A DNA stretch of 64,000 nucleotides, taken from Pegethrix bostrychoides GSE-TBD4-15B. Lineage in GTDB: Bacteria; Cyanobacteriota; Cyanobacteriia; Elainellales; Elainellaceae. A program made the translations under genes and the position numbers. Location: NCBI GenBank assembly GCA_019359155.1, contig JAHHHV010000073.1:1-64000 (forward strand). The letters run 5' to 3'. The notes beneath the pieces were generated by a model, which saw only the letters and a list, made by a program, of their open reading frames with translations, searched no databases and was not told the origin of the DNA. This document shows positions 36,262-45,539 of this stretch, in pieces (position 1 is the first letter of the stretch; the number at the start of each line of letters is the position of its first letter).

Positions 36262-37041
36262 CTAAGACGAACGCCCAGCAATCCCTTGGCTCAAGATTTC
36301 CTGTAGGTTGACAACCGCCCCAATCACCGCAATGGCTGGCGCATCAAATTCAGCCTTAGCCATCTGCTGCAAAATGCTGGATAGTTTGCCAGTCAGCGTT
36401 TCCTGCTCCGGCCTTGTGCCCCAGCGTACCAACGCAATCGGCGTTGAGTCCGGCAAGCCAGCCCCGCAGAGCTGCTCGATAATATGCGCTAGGTTGTGAA
36501 TGCCCATATAGATCACAATCGTTTCTGAGCTGTGGGCAATCGCCTGCCAGTTGACCTGAGGTCGATATTTGCCCACCGACTCATGCCCCGTTACAAACGT
36601 CACCGACGAGCTGTAGCCGCGATGCGTCAGCGGAATGCCCGCATAGGCAGGTGCGGCGATCCCGGAGGTGATTCCCGGCACCATTTCCACTGCTACACCA
36701 GCCGCCAGCAAGTCCTGCATTTCTTCGCCGCCGCGTCCGAACATAAACGGGTCGCCGCCTTTGAGCCGCACCACAACTGCCTGCTGCGCCGCCTTTTCAA
36801 TCAGCAGCGCCGTAATTTCCGATTGCTGCATTGAGTGACGACCGCGCCGTTTGCCCGCGTCAATCTGTTCGGCCTGGGGATTGATCATCGCCAAAATCGG
36901 CGGGCTGATCAGCGCGTCGTAAATCACCACGTCAGCGCATTCCAGCAGTGTTTTGCCCTTCAGCGTCATTAAGCCGGGATCGCCGGGACCTGCGCCCACT
37001 AAATAAACCTTGCCATTCAACTTGTCAGAACTTTTTGGCAT
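36262..37041 (-). CDS. cobA: Uroporphyrinogen-III C-methyltransferase
   Basis: 259-residue SUMT enzyme that methylates uroporphyrinogen III at C2 and C7 to precorrin-2, the first step to siroheme and cobalamin. Motifs: VYLVGAGPGDPGLMTLKG at the N-terminus, RLKGGDPFMFGRGGEE, VPGITSG and PLTHRG. The single-domain form (no CysG fusion). ATG 37041; TTG 37044 is adjacent and unused. It follows the chelatase gene by 49 bases on the same strand, so methylation and iron insertion steps of siroheme synthesis are likely co-transcribed. Confidence 0.95.
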   Translation of the reverse strand: MPKSSDKLNGKVYLVGAGPGDPGLMTLKGKTLLECADVVIYDALISPPILAMINPQAEQIDAGKRRGRHSMQQSEITALLIEKAAQQAVVVRLKGGDPFMFGRGGEEMQDLLAAGVAVEMVPGITSGIAAPAYAGIPLTHRGYSSSVTFVTGHESVGKYRPQVNWQAIAHSSETIVIYMGIHNLAHIIEQLCGAGLPDSTPIALVRWGTRPEQETLTGKLSSILQQMAKAEFDAPAIAVIGAVVNLQEILSQGIAGRSS

Positions 37042-37090
37042 CAAATCTTACAACAGCAATAGCTATAACTTGGCAGCTCTTTATGAAATA

Positions 37091-37819
37091 TTAGCTGCAT
37101 CCTACAGGTGGCGCTGCCAGTAAATTTACAATCAGCGCTGCCATTTCTGGCGTTGCGCCCATCGGCTGACGTAGCTCAAGCTGAGCATTGGGCAACTGCT
37201 GCTGAAGTTCTGTCACCTTTTGAGCAATTGCGTCAGTAATGCCGCCTGCAAACAGAAAGTAAGGCAGCAGTTCAATCTGCTGAGCGCCCTGCTGCACCAG
37301 CTGACTCACCTGCGTTTCGAGACTGGGCACAACCGACCAATAGGCCGCCACGGCTCCCAGCTTAGCCGCAATCTCATCTACGGTTTGCTGCACGCCAGAG
37401 CGCCGACTGCCGTGCGAAATCAGCACTCGCGCTGAATCTGGTGCTAAACCGGGCGCTGACTGTAGATTTAACAGCTTCCACAGCTCAGCCGCGCTACCCA
37501 AATGCGGGCAGATTTGAATCGGCAGCTGGCTCTCGACCTGCGCCACCTCTGCTGGAATGTCCTCCACTACATGCACCCCTGCCAGCAAGAACATTGGCAG
37601 CAGCTGAATCGATTCGCACCCAGATTGCGATGCCTGTTCCGCAAACGCTTGAAGCTGCTGATGCAGCGGCTGCCCCAATTCCAGCACGCCCGTTTGAATC
37701 AGCGGGGGCACGCCCGTAAAGCGACTGGCCACCTGCTGCGCCAGATTGTCCATCGCGATCTGCGGGCGCGGGTCGCGACTGCCGTGAGAAACCAGAAAGT
37801 AGGCTGAGGGAGACTGCAA
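37091..37819 (-). CDS. Sirohydrochlorin chelatase (CbiX/SirB family, two-domain)
   Basis: 242-residue class II chelatase with two related halves: FLVSHGSRDPRP with LPMFLLAGVHV in the first, VLISHGSRRSG with LPYFLFAGGIT in the second. Inserts Fe (siroheme) or Co (cobalamin) into sirohydrochlorin. No ATG or GTG is available at the N-terminus; TTG at 37819 is taken as start, and an ATT further upstream is the only alternative that would include a few more residues. Pairing with cobA supports the siroheme role. The divergent gene at 38119 is about 300 bases away. Confidence 0.88.
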   Translation of the reverse strand: MQSPSAYFLVSHGSRDPRPQIAMDNLAQQVASRFTGVPPLIQTGVLELGQPLHQQLQAFAEQASQSGCESIQLLPMFLLAGVHVVEDIPAEVAQVESQLPIQICPHLGSAAELWKLLNLQSAPGLAPDSARVLISHGSRRSGVQQTVDEIAAKLGAVAAYWSVVPSLETQVSQLVQQGAQQIELLPYFLFAGGITDAIAQKVTELQQQLPNAQLELRQPMGATPEMAALIVNLLAAPPVGCS

Positions 37820-38118
37820 CGTGGTGGTGCTAATAAGGGCTAGATTTCAAGGTATGAGTCGAGTCAGAAGCAGTACATCCCAGGATTACAGATGATGCAG
37901 TGACAACCAAGCTGAGATATTCAGCGTTTCCTCTTACTTTATTACATTGTATTACAGAGTATCTTAAAAAGGCGGCATCTGAAAGCGTCTCAGAGCAAGG
38001 CACAATCGTTTTTGTGCCCCTTATCTAAGAATAATTCCCCAACCTGATAAGGTGAAAAAGTCAGCTGGCAGAACCCAACTAGAACCCAACTCCAGCAAGT
38101 TGCTTGAAACATTAACCC

Positions 38119-38634
38119 ATGAATTACCTGATCGCGGTACTAGCTGATCGCATTCAAGCCGAAGCCGCCTATACCGAACTCGAAGCTCAGGGGCTGCCCA
38201 TGCCGCAGGTCAGTATTTTGGGCAGCGGCTACAAGACGGCTGACGAATTCGGTTTCATTGACCCCAAGATCCCGGCACGCCAGCAGGCCAAGCTGATGGC
38301 GTTCTGGCTGGTTCCCTTCGGCTTTTTGGGCGGCTGGCTATTTAACCAGGCAACCGCCTATCAGCTCGTCCCAGCGGCGGGCGTAGTTGGTAATCACCTG
38401 TTGGGCGGGCTGCTGGGCGCAGGCGCAGGCGCAATGGGCAGTTTTTTTGTCGGCGGCGGCGTTGGCCTATCCGTCGGCGGCGGTGAGGCGCTACCCTATC
38501 GCAACCAGCTCAAAGTAGGTAAATATATTCTGGTGGTGAGCGGTGCCCCCAACATCACTAGCAAGGCGGCTCGTATCCTGCGTCAGTTTGAGCCAGAAAC
38601 CCTGCAAACCTACGTAGATCCAACTACGGTGTAG
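38119..38634 (+). CDS. Membrane protein with glycine-zipper helices, function unknown
   Basis: 171 residues. The N-terminus (NYLIAVLADRIQAEAAYTELEAQG) resembles the alpha/beta start of general-stress-type small domains that sense or bind; the centre has hydrophobic segments (FWLVPFGFLGGWLF; LLGGLLGAGAGAMGSFFVGGG), rich in Gly and typical of a helical hairpin. The C-terminal part (YILVVSGAPNITSKAARIL) is again alpha/beta. ATG 38119. An 11-base duplication (38070-38091) lies just upstream. Function not known. Confidence 0.7.
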   Translation: MNYLIAVLADRIQAEAAYTELEAQGLPMPQVSILGSGYKTADEFGFIDPKIPARQQAKLMAFWLVPFGFLGGWLFNQATAYQLVPAAGVVGNHLLGGLLGAGAGAMGSFFVGGGVGLSVGGGEALPYRNQLKVGKYILVVSGAPNITSKAARILRQFEPETLQTYVDPTTV

Positions 38635-38680
38635 CCCAGGTGCAGCCTAACAAGCCTCATAGCCCTTTATCTTGCCGCCT

Positions 38681-39427
38681 ATGTCTAGTTCTCCGCCCGT
38701 GCTACCCGATTCGCCGCCTCTGCCCAAAACGCTGGAGGAGGCCACCGAACAAGCCAAAGTTGCCACTCTGGCGGCGCTAGATGCTGGCTATACCCGGCTT
38801 CAGATTGAGCTACAGTTTCCCGAACTCAAAATTATGCCGGTGGCGCAGCAGTTTATTCCAGCCTTTGCCGACTGGGGTAGCAGCCTCCGCATCTATTTCC
38901 CCGATGCAGGAGCTGCCGCTCTAGCCCGCCGCGACTGGGGCGAACAGCCTTATAAAATTCGCGGCATTCGCGATCTAAAGTCGGAGCTGGAGCCGGAAGA
39001 TCGGCTGATTTTGTTCGTCGAGCCTTCGGCAGTCGAAGTGCAAGAGGTTGAGCAAATCTGTGAGGCCACCGCAGATCGCCCGGTAGTGCTGTTCAACCCG
39101 CGCCTCGAAGATATAGCGGTGGTTGGCATTGGGCTAGCAGCTCGCCAGATCCGCGCCCGCTTCCTCAGCACCTTTGAGTCCTGCTACTACCTCCAGCCGC
39201 TCGAAAATGCTGCGATCTTTCGGGCGTTTCCAGCTTCCTGGCAAGTCTGGATTGAAGATGCTGAAACTGGCGACTATCGGCTGCTGGCCGAAACGCCACA
39301 AAAACCTGTGGGTGAAGTGCTAGAGCAGATCTTGGCGGGTCAGACTCGTGACGCTGAGGCAGCTCCAGTTCGACGCAAAGGACTGCTTGCCTCCATGCAG
39401 GAATTCTTGCGAGCGCTCAGCCAATAG
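38681..39427 (+). CDS. DUF1995 family protein
   Basis: 248-residue soluble protein of the DUF1995 family, found in cyanobacteria and plastids (plastid relatives include LPA3-like photosystem assembly proteins). Seen: the N-terminal LPKTLEEATEQAKVATLAAL, LQIELQFPELK, YFPDAGAAALARRDWG, a central VVLFNPRLED and the C-terminal SCYYLQPLENAAIFRAFPASW with IEDAETGDYRLL. Start is ATG 38681 rather than TTG 38672. It follows the membrane-protein gene after 46 bases on the same strand, so they may be co-transcribed. Confidence 0.82.
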   Translation: MSSSPPVLPDSPPLPKTLEEATEQAKVATLAALDAGYTRLQIELQFPELKIMPVAQQFIPAFADWGSSLRIYFPDAGAAALARRDWGEQPYKIRGIRDLKSELEPEDRLILFVEPSAVEVQEVEQICEATADRPVVLFNPRLEDIAVVGIGLAARQIRARFLSTFESCYYLQPLENAAIFRAFPASWQVWIEDAETGDYRLLAETPQKPVGEVLEQILAGQTRDAEAAPVRRKGLLASMQEFLRALSQ

Positions 39428-39613
39428 AGCTCGCTTATCAAGCAGATCGATTGAATGTAACACTCAACCCCCGATCTGGCTGTAATATGTCTAACATAAG
39501 GTGCTTCTACAGACGATATCCAAGGGCAGTAATTTTTTCTAAGGGCTTAGCTTAGATCAAGACGATTAGGAGCGTGCAAGTGATGGTTTAACTTGAACCT
39601 AGGGGAATCCTTC

Positions 39614-39739
39614 ATGAGGGAGTGGGTTCAGCTGCTGAAGTCGCTCGCTTCTGTAGAAAGCAGTCTAAAACTGAGCAAAATGCAGCCAAGACATCTAAGG
39701 AATTTGCGCCGCTTTCGCGAAGTACAACGTTTTAAGTAA
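39614..39739 (+). CDS. Possible 41-residue small protein
   Basis: Short frame starting MREWVQLLKSLASVES and ending REVQRFK, amphipathic and strongly basic in its second half. ATG 39614 has AGGGGAA 7 bases upstream, better than many real genes here, and it stops 14 bases before the phosphatase start. No family recognised. It may be a real small protein, a leader peptide, or chance. Confidence 0.35.
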   Translation: MREWVQLLKSLASVESSLKLSKMQPRHLRNLRRFREVQRFK

Positions 39740-39753
39740 GAGGATGAGGTAGC

Positions 39754-40503
39754 GTGTCTAGCCGTCGCATTTTCATTGGCGATGTACACGGTCATTATGA
39801 CGGTCTAATCAAGCTGCTAGAAGCGATTGTTCCGGCTACCGATGATCAGGTTTATTTTGTGGGCGATCTGATTGACCGGGGGCCGAAGAGTGCTCAGGTC
39901 GTGCGATTTGTCCGAGAAAATGACTACAAATGCGTGCTGGGCAACCATGAGCATCTGCTCCTGGAAGCGTTTCCGGGCAGCCGCGTCTCGCAGATGGCCT
40001 TGCAGGCTTGGCTGCAAAGCGGTGGCCAAACGACCGTGGCCAGCTACAGCAAGCCGGAAGTGCTGCTGGAAAACCTCAACTGGCTTCGCAGCTTGCCAAC
40101 CCACCTCGACTTGGGGGATATCTGGCTGGCTCATGCGGGGCTGCATCCCAGGCTACCAGTGCAGGAGCAAACGCTGCATGAATACTGCTGGATTCGCGAA
40201 GAATTTCACAGTATGCCTACCCCCTATTTTGCCGATAAGCTGATCATTACCGGGCATACCATCACCTTTACGCTGCCCGGTGTTGCCCCCGGAGAACTAG
40301 CGCGAGGCCAGGGCTGGCTAGATATTGACACGGGAGCCTATCACCCTAAAAGCGGCTGGCTGACGGCTGTGGATATGACGCATCAGCAGGTCTATCAGGT
40401 CAACGTCTATCAGCGCAAGGTTCGAAGTCTGCCGCTGGCTGAAGCGACCGTGCAAATCCGCCCAGAGCAGGTCTCACTCAGACGGCAGCTGCTGCATTCG
40501 TAG
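39754..40503 (+). CDS. PPP-family metallophosphoesterase (Ser/Thr phosphatase-like)
   Basis: 249-residue dinuclear-metal phosphoesterase. Motifs in order: GDVHGHYDG (residues 8-16), GDLIDRGPKS near 47, GNHEHLLLE near 72, and the His in WLAHAGLHP and ITGHTIT. These are the PPP protein phosphatase / ApaH-like ligands, all present. The start is GTG 39754, and GAGG lies just upstream. Could dephosphorylate proteins or dinucleoside polyphosphates. The 41-codon frame directly upstream may be its leader. Confidence 0.88.
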   Translation: MSSRRIFIGDVHGHYDGLIKLLEAIVPATDDQVYFVGDLIDRGPKSAQVVRFVRENDYKCVLGNHEHLLLEAFPGSRVSQMALQAWLQSGGQTTVASYSKPEVLLENLNWLRSLPTHLDLGDIWLAHAGLHPRLPVQEQTLHEYCWIREEFHSMPTPYFADKLIITGHTITFTLPGVAPGELARGQGWLDIDTGAYHPKSGWLTAVDMTHQQVYQVNVYQRKVRSLPLAEATVQIRPEQVSLRRQLLHS

Positions 40504-40634
40504 GCCAAGCGCCGATTTTTAGCTGTATGGTTGCTGGATTTTTAACGGGATAGGGCAGTTTGTAGGCGCTGGCTGGGAAATCTAGGGGGAACTCAGAGAC
40601 AGCTCCCGATTCTCACACTACACCCTGCCACACC

Positions 40635-41726
40635 ATGACCGACGCTAATTTGTCGCAGATCGGCTTGCCGCGAATTTCCGTCATCATCCCGATCCACAAC
40701 GGCGAGTCTGACCTCCCGGATCTGCTGCATTGCCTAGCGCAGCAGTCTTACCCGGCAGCACTGGCTGAATATCTATTGGTTGACAACAACAGCAGCGACC
40801 AGACGCTGAAGCTGCTGCGAACCCTGCCTGCGGCCAACATGCGCTGCCTGCGCGAGATGCAGATCCAGAGTGCCTATGCAGCGCGGAATACCGGCATTCG
40901 AGCCGCGCAGGGTGAAATCCTAGTCTTCACAGACGCTGACTGTCGTCCTCAGCCTAACTGGCTGCTGCATCTGGTTCAGCCCTTTACGGCTCCAGAAGTG
41001 GGGCTAGTCGCGGGTGAAGTACTGGCTTTACCGGGCAATACGCTGCTAGAGCGCTATGCGGATCGGCAGGCGACGCTCTCCCAAAAACATACGCTGGCGC
41101 ATCGCTATTTGCCCTATGGCCAGACGGCAAACCTGGCGGTGCGACGGCAAGTTTTTGAGCAGGTTGGGCTGTTTCGCCCCTACCTGACCACGGGTGGAGA
41201 TGCCGACCTCTGCTGGCGGGCTTTGCAGTTTAACTGGAAGACGGACTGCGAAAAACCGGACTGCGAAAAATTGGGCTGGGCAATTCGGCTGGCTGAGCAG
41301 GCGGTTGTTCAGCATCGGCATCGCCCAACTCTCGCCGAACTCCGCAGCCAGTGGCAGCGCTATGGCCGCTCCAACCAATATCTGCATGACCTGCACGGCG
41401 TTGACTTGGCTAGACCGCTCTCTAGGGCAGATCGGCTGCATCGATGGAGTCGCTGGCTACTGAAAGAATTGCCGCTGGCTTCTATGCTTGTTTTTATGAA
41501 ATCTCCCAAGAGGGCTGGTGCTTCTCACTGGATTGATGCGATGGTAGAAACACCGCTCAGCTTAATTTGTCAGCAGGCGCGGGCGCAAGGACAGCGCCAA
41601 GCCCAACTGCCTGAGGCTGCTCGTGAGATTGTCTGGCTAGATTCTGTCCCAGATTCTGCTCCAGATCCAGTCAACTATCGCTCCACTTCTGGTCAGAGCG
41701 TCAGCAGCCAGCAGCCTGTTTCCTGA
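40635..41726 (+). CDS. Family 2 glycosyltransferase
   Basis: 363-residue GT2 enzyme: ISVIIPIHNGESDLPDLL at the N-terminus, LVDNNSSDQT, the DxD region VFTDADCRPQPNWL near residue 98, and a GGDADLCWRAL acceptor motif. A 15-base tandem duplication at 41243-41272 gives DCEKP-DCEKL in a loop. The C-terminal 80 residues are poorly conserved. The DUF1400 hydrolase gene follows after 28 bases on the same strand. Donor and product unknown. Confidence 0.85.
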   Translation: MTDANLSQIGLPRISVIIPIHNGESDLPDLLHCLAQQSYPAALAEYLLVDNNSSDQTLKLLRTLPAANMRCLREMQIQSAYAARNTGIRAAQGEILVFTDADCRPQPNWLLHLVQPFTAPEVGLVAGEVLALPGNTLLERYADRQATLSQKHTLAHRYLPYGQTANLAVRRQVFEQVGLFRPYLTTGGDADLCWRALQFNWKTDCEKPDCEKLGWAIRLAEQAVVQHRHRPTLAELRSQWQRYGRSNQYLHDLHGVDLARPLSRADRLHRWSRWLLKELPLASMLVFMKSPKRAGASHWIDAMVETPLSLICQQARAQGQRQAQLPEAAREIVWLDSVPDSAPDPVNYRSTSGQSVSSQQPVS

Positions 41727-41754
41727 ATCCATCGCCAGTGAACCGTCAGTTAAG

Positions 41755-43680
41755 ATGCTCGTGAACAATTTTCCATGGTTCCCGCCCCAACCGTCGCCCG
41801 ATTGCTCTCAGCACAGCAGTCGCAGAAATCCCAGCAATCGCAAACATCCCAGACGGTGCAGCCTGATGGCACTTGCTGCGGGTGCAGTGACCTTTACAAT
41901 GAGTTTTACGTTGTCCTGTCAGGCCGCTGAGCGAATTGCGATCAAGCTAGGGCCGCTCAAGCAGTCGGTTGCCATTGCCGATCTAGAGCATTTTGCGGCG
42001 ACGGGTGAAGTGAAAGCCAGCCTCCAGCCCTATGGCTCACTGTTGAATTCAGAGGTGCGGGATGCCCTGCGGAGCCGCTTGCAGCTAGATGCCAGCATCG
42101 GGGACAAGCTGGTTGAAGATCTACTGCATTCCTCGGCGGGCGAGCGCTTTCTGAACACCCTGCAAGTTGCCATTCCGGACGCGACCCCGGCTCAGCTTCA
42201 GGTAGCGCTGATGCAGGCAGCCCAGCAGCCCAGCGGCATAAGTCTGCTGGGGTTGCTCAAGGCGATCCCGAATCCGACTGTGACTGTGGATGCCGCCTCA
42301 ACCCTAGCGTTAGCCTCGCAGATTAATCTGCCCTATCTGCAAAGTCAGGCGCTTGGCTCAATTTTGGAGCGAGATTTAACGGTTAAAAACCAGCCCCTGC
42401 GTTCGACCTTTGACCCCACTCAGACTGGCTCACACTGGGTTTGGAAGCAGACAATGGTGCTGCGCGACTACGACCGCGAGCGGACGATTCCGGTTGATCT
42501 CTACTGGGCGCGGCGCACGAATGGGCCGCTGGTGGTGATTTCACATGGATTTGGTGCAGATCGCCGCTTCTTGGGCTATCTGGCCTATCACTTGGCCTCC
42601 CATGGCCTGACGGTTGTGGCGCTGGAGCATCCGGCCAGCAATGTCGCTTGGTTGACGGGTCGCCCGCTCTACGCCAACCGGACGCAGCCCAAAAACAACA
42701 TCTTGCCCGCCAGCGAGTTCATCGATCGCCCCAAAGATGTCAGCTTCGTGCTGGATCGACTCAGCCGCCTGAATCAGTTTTCGAGCGGTCTGCAAGGCAA
42801 ATTCAACACCGAGCAGGTGACGGTGATTGGCCATTCGCTGGGTGGCTATACGGCATTAGCTTTAGCAGGTGCAAAGCTGAGTCTGGGGCATCTGCGCCAG
42901 TTTTGCAATGATCCTAAGCCGGTGGTGTTTTCGCCCTCTGACCTGCTCCAGTGCAATGCCGCCGATCTCGTTGATCCGCAAGAGAGCTTGCAAGATCGGC
43001 GCGTGGTGCAGACAGTTTTGCTCAACCCGGTGATTGGTCGCCTATTTGATGCTCAGAGTCTCGCTCAGGTCAAAACGCCAATGCTAATGCTGGCTGGAAC
43101 TGACGATGCGATTACGCCCGCCGTTAGCCAGCAGTTTCTGCCCTTTACCGAGATGCGTAGCCCGAAGCTGCTGCTGACGGCAATTGGCGGCACGCACCTC
43201 AGCGTTGGCGATCCGGTTAACCTCAACCATGGGCTGACCCAAAGCCTGTTCATTAAAGAGCGCTCGGAGCAAGAGACTGAGCCAGTTCGGCATTTGCTCA
43301 AAGGCGTGAGCTTGGCCTATATCAAACAGCTCACGCCTGAAGCCAGCCGCTACAAGCCGTTCCTCACGTCCGCCTATGCCCAAGCCTTCTCCACTGAAAC
43401 GCTGAAGCTGCGGCTAAATTCACAGCTGCCGCCCAACTTTTCCAAGCGGTTGAAGCTCGCCGCGCTGCCGATGGAGCAGCTGATTGCCAATACGCTGGCT
43501 AAAGGCAAGCCTCAGAGCCAGCAGGGCTTTTGCTATAGCAGCTCCGACTGTTTGCTGAGCAGTCTACCGCTGGTGATGTTCATCTTGCCAGGTGGGCTAC
43601 CCGTCGCGGTCAATCAGATTTTTCGCTGGCGACGCTTGGCTAAATCACGCGCTGAGCAGTCGCCAACGTCGGAAAAGTAA
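41755..43680 (+). CDS. Alpha/beta hydrolase with N-terminal DUF1400 domain
   Basis: 641-residue secreted or periplasmic hydrolase. A signal peptide (VTFTMSFTLSCQAAE) precedes a DUF1400 domain (about residues 60-200: IKLGPLKQSVAIADLEHFA..., RFLNTLQVAIP). The hydrolase domain has VISHGFGADRRF (oxyanion region), the nucleophile in VIGHSLGGYTAL near residue 362, an Asp in MLAGTDDAITP and a His in GGTHLSVGD. A hydrophobic segment is near the C-terminus (LPLVMFILPGGLPVAV). This combination is typical of cyanobacterial platelet-activating-factor-acetylhydrolase-like proteins. Substrate unknown; lipids or polyesters are possible. Start could be later than ATG 41755. Confidence 0.86.
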   Translation: MLVNNFPWFPPQPSPDCSQHSSRRNPSNRKHPRRCSLMALAAGAVTFTMSFTLSCQAAERIAIKLGPLKQSVAIADLEHFAATGEVKASLQPYGSLLNSEVRDALRSRLQLDASIGDKLVEDLLHSSAGERFLNTLQVAIPDATPAQLQVALMQAAQQPSGISLLGLLKAIPNPTVTVDAASTLALASQINLPYLQSQALGSILERDLTVKNQPLRSTFDPTQTGSHWVWKQTMVLRDYDRERTIPVDLYWARRTNGPLVVISHGFGADRRFLGYLAYHLASHGLTVVALEHPASNVAWLTGRPLYANRTQPKNNILPASEFIDRPKDVSFVLDRLSRLNQFSSGLQGKFNTEQVTVIGHSLGGYTALALAGAKLSLGHLRQFCNDPKPVVFSPSDLLQCNAADLVDPQESLQDRRVVQTVLLNPVIGRLFDAQSLAQVKTPMLMLAGTDDAITPAVSQQFLPFTEMRSPKLLLTAIGGTHLSVGDPVNLNHGLTQSLFIKERSEQETEPVRHLLKGVSLAYIKQLTPEASRYKPFLTSAYAQAFSTETLKLRLNSQLPPNFSKRLKLAALPMEQLIANTLAKGKPQSQQGFCYSSSDCLLSSLPLVMFILPGGLPVAVNQIFRWRRLAKSRAEQSPTSEK

Positions 43681-43849
43681 CCCCAAAATAAAAAGTAAAT
43701 AAAAGTAAATCGGTAACTAGGTCGCCAAATAGACCGTACTGAGGCAGATTCTCGACGGCATCCGCTACATTTGAGACAGAGTCTTGCAGCAGAACGCAGC
43801 ATTTTTTCTGACGCTTCGCTCTTTTTGACTCCGGTTTATCTGCCCAAGG

Positions 43850-44332
43850 GTGTCCTCAAGCGTGAATTTGCTTCAAATTGCTGCTACTGTTCCTAGCTCA
43901 TCCAGCTTTACGATCTGGATGGTCGTTGGGTTTGTGTTTCTACTGCTGGGCGTGTCTGTCGGGGAGCCGACAGCGGCTTCTCTGGGGATTGCGGCAATTA
44001 TCACAGCAATTGCCTCGCTCAGCATCGCTTCCACGTCCGTGCAGATGGTGCTGTGGGGGGTGCTGGCCATTGCGCTGACGGTGGTGCTGCGGGGCATGGT
44101 GCCGATGCCGACCCAAGACGAGCAGCCGGACACCGAAGCGGTCGTGTCCGAGATGATCCCGCGAGGTGGCGTGGGCTGGGTATCCTACGAAGGTTCGCTC
44201 TGGAAGGCACGCTGTCAGATTTCAGATGTCGAAATTGCCCGCAGCCAAACGGTACAGGTAATCGGACGACATGGACTGACGCTGATTGTGCTGCCAATCG
44301 ATTTTCCAGACAAGTATGATACGGTTAGCTGA
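43850..44332 (+). CDS. NfeD family membrane protein
   Basis: 160 residues: two to three transmembrane helices (FTIWMVVGFVFLLLGVSV; AAIITAIASLSIAS; MVLWGVLAIALTVVLRG) and a C-terminal OB-fold-like beta domain (GGVGWVSYEGSLWKARC, VQVIGRHGLTLIV). NfeD proteins act with SPFH/stomatin partners in membrane organisation; the SPFH gene is 75 bases downstream. Start is GTG 43850 or 43862. Confidence 0.86.
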   Translation: MSSSVNLLQIAATVPSSSSFTIWMVVGFVFLLLGVSVGEPTAASLGIAAIITAIASLSIASTSVQMVLWGVLAIALTVVLRGMVPMPTQDEQPDTEAVVSEMIPRGGVGWVSYEGSLWKARCQISDVEIARSQTVQVIGRHGLTLIVLPIDFPDKYDTVS

Positions 44333-44407
44333 CCTTGAGCTAGCTTTGAGCTGGCTTCAAGCCATTGGACGATGGGAAATACAGCGCTGGCTGACTAGGA
44401 GAACAAC

Positions 44408-45325
44408 ATGCCTGTGAGTACGCTGGTTTGGGTTTTTGCGCTTGTGTTGACCGCAGTTGGCGCAACGGTTGGTTCAGTCAGGCGGATTGATCAGGGCAAT
44501 GAGGCGCTCGTTCAGCGGCTAGGGCGCTATCATCGCAAGCTGTCAGCTGGCCTTAACTTTGGGATTTTTCCGGTAATTGACGAGGTGGTGATCGAGGCCA
44601 ACACGCGCGAGCGCACCCTGGATATTGAGCCGAGCGAGGTGATTACCAGAGATAGCGTCACGGTGAAAATTGATGCGGTGATTTTCTGGCGGATTATCGA
44701 CCTGTACTCGGCCTACTACGAAATTGACGATGTCAGCGAAGCTCTGAAAAATCTGGTGATTACGACGCTACGCTCCAAAATTGGCGAGATGGCGCTGCAA
44801 GATACCTATGCGTCCCGCGAGAAGATCAACAAGGCGCTGTTGGAAAGTTTGGATGAGGCCACAGAACCCTGGGGGGTCAAAGTCACCCGTGTCGAGATTC
44901 AGGATATCAAAATTCCCGACGAGCTGAGGAAGTCGCTGGAGAGTGAACGCGCTTCCCAGAGTCTGAAGCGAGCTGCCATTGAGGAGGCAGAGGGCAAGCG
45001 CGAAGCTGCCATTGCCGAGGCCGAAGGTGAGCGACAGGCGGCGATTAAGCAGGCTGAGGCCGTCGCTGAATCGATTCGACGGATTGCAGACGTGATGCCA
45101 ACTGCCACTAACCCGCAAGATATTCTGCGCTATCTGGTCATGCAGCGCTATGTCGATGCCAACATGCAGCTTGGCAAAAGCGATAACTCTAAGGTAGTCT
45201 TCATGAACCCGCGTGACATCACCGAAAACATTGACTCCCTGCTGCGCGATCGGCTGTCGCAATACCCGCCGATTGCCCCCTCAAAGCCGGACGGCGAATC
45301 CGCAGGTGGCTCTAAGCCTGCTTGA
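44408..45325 (+). CDS. SPFH/band 7 protein (stomatin, paraslipin type)
   Basis: 305-residue membrane-anchored stomatin: N-terminal helix (LVWVFALVLTAVGATV), the SPFH domain (VRRIDQGNEALVQRLGRYHRKL, INTAV-like DAVIFWRI), a Glu/Ala coiled coil (EEAEGKREAAIAEAEGERQ) and a C-terminal MPTATNPQDILRYLVMQRY. It forms ring-shaped scaffolds in membranes. Excellent ribosome-binding site AGGAGAACAAC before ATG 44408. Paired with NfeD upstream. Confidence 0.93.
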   Translation: MPVSTLVWVFALVLTAVGATVGSVRRIDQGNEALVQRLGRYHRKLSAGLNFGIFPVIDEVVIEANTRERTLDIEPSEVITRDSVTVKIDAVIFWRIIDLYSAYYEIDDVSEALKNLVITTLRSKIGEMALQDTYASREKINKALLESLDEATEPWGVKVTRVEIQDIKIPDELRKSLESERASQSLKRAAIEEAEGKREAAIAEAEGERQAAIKQAEAVAESIRRIADVMPTATNPQDILRYLVMQRYVDANMQLGKSDNSKVVFMNPRDITENIDSLLRDRLSQYPPIAPSKPDGESAGGSKPA

Positions 45326-45539
45326 GCTTTTTAAAGAAGATTGAAATAATGATTTTGGCAGTTTGGCAGTTCAGAACCTGAATGACAGTGACCAAATGAC
45401 AGTAACTAAATGACGGCACTCGAACGGCAGCAACTGGTTGTATGGTGGGATGGCTAGGTGGGCATACTTGCTGATGGGCAAGCATTCTCTGCAAGCTTGA
45501 TTTTAATCCACCGTTGAGCCAAACCTACAGAAGAGCACT

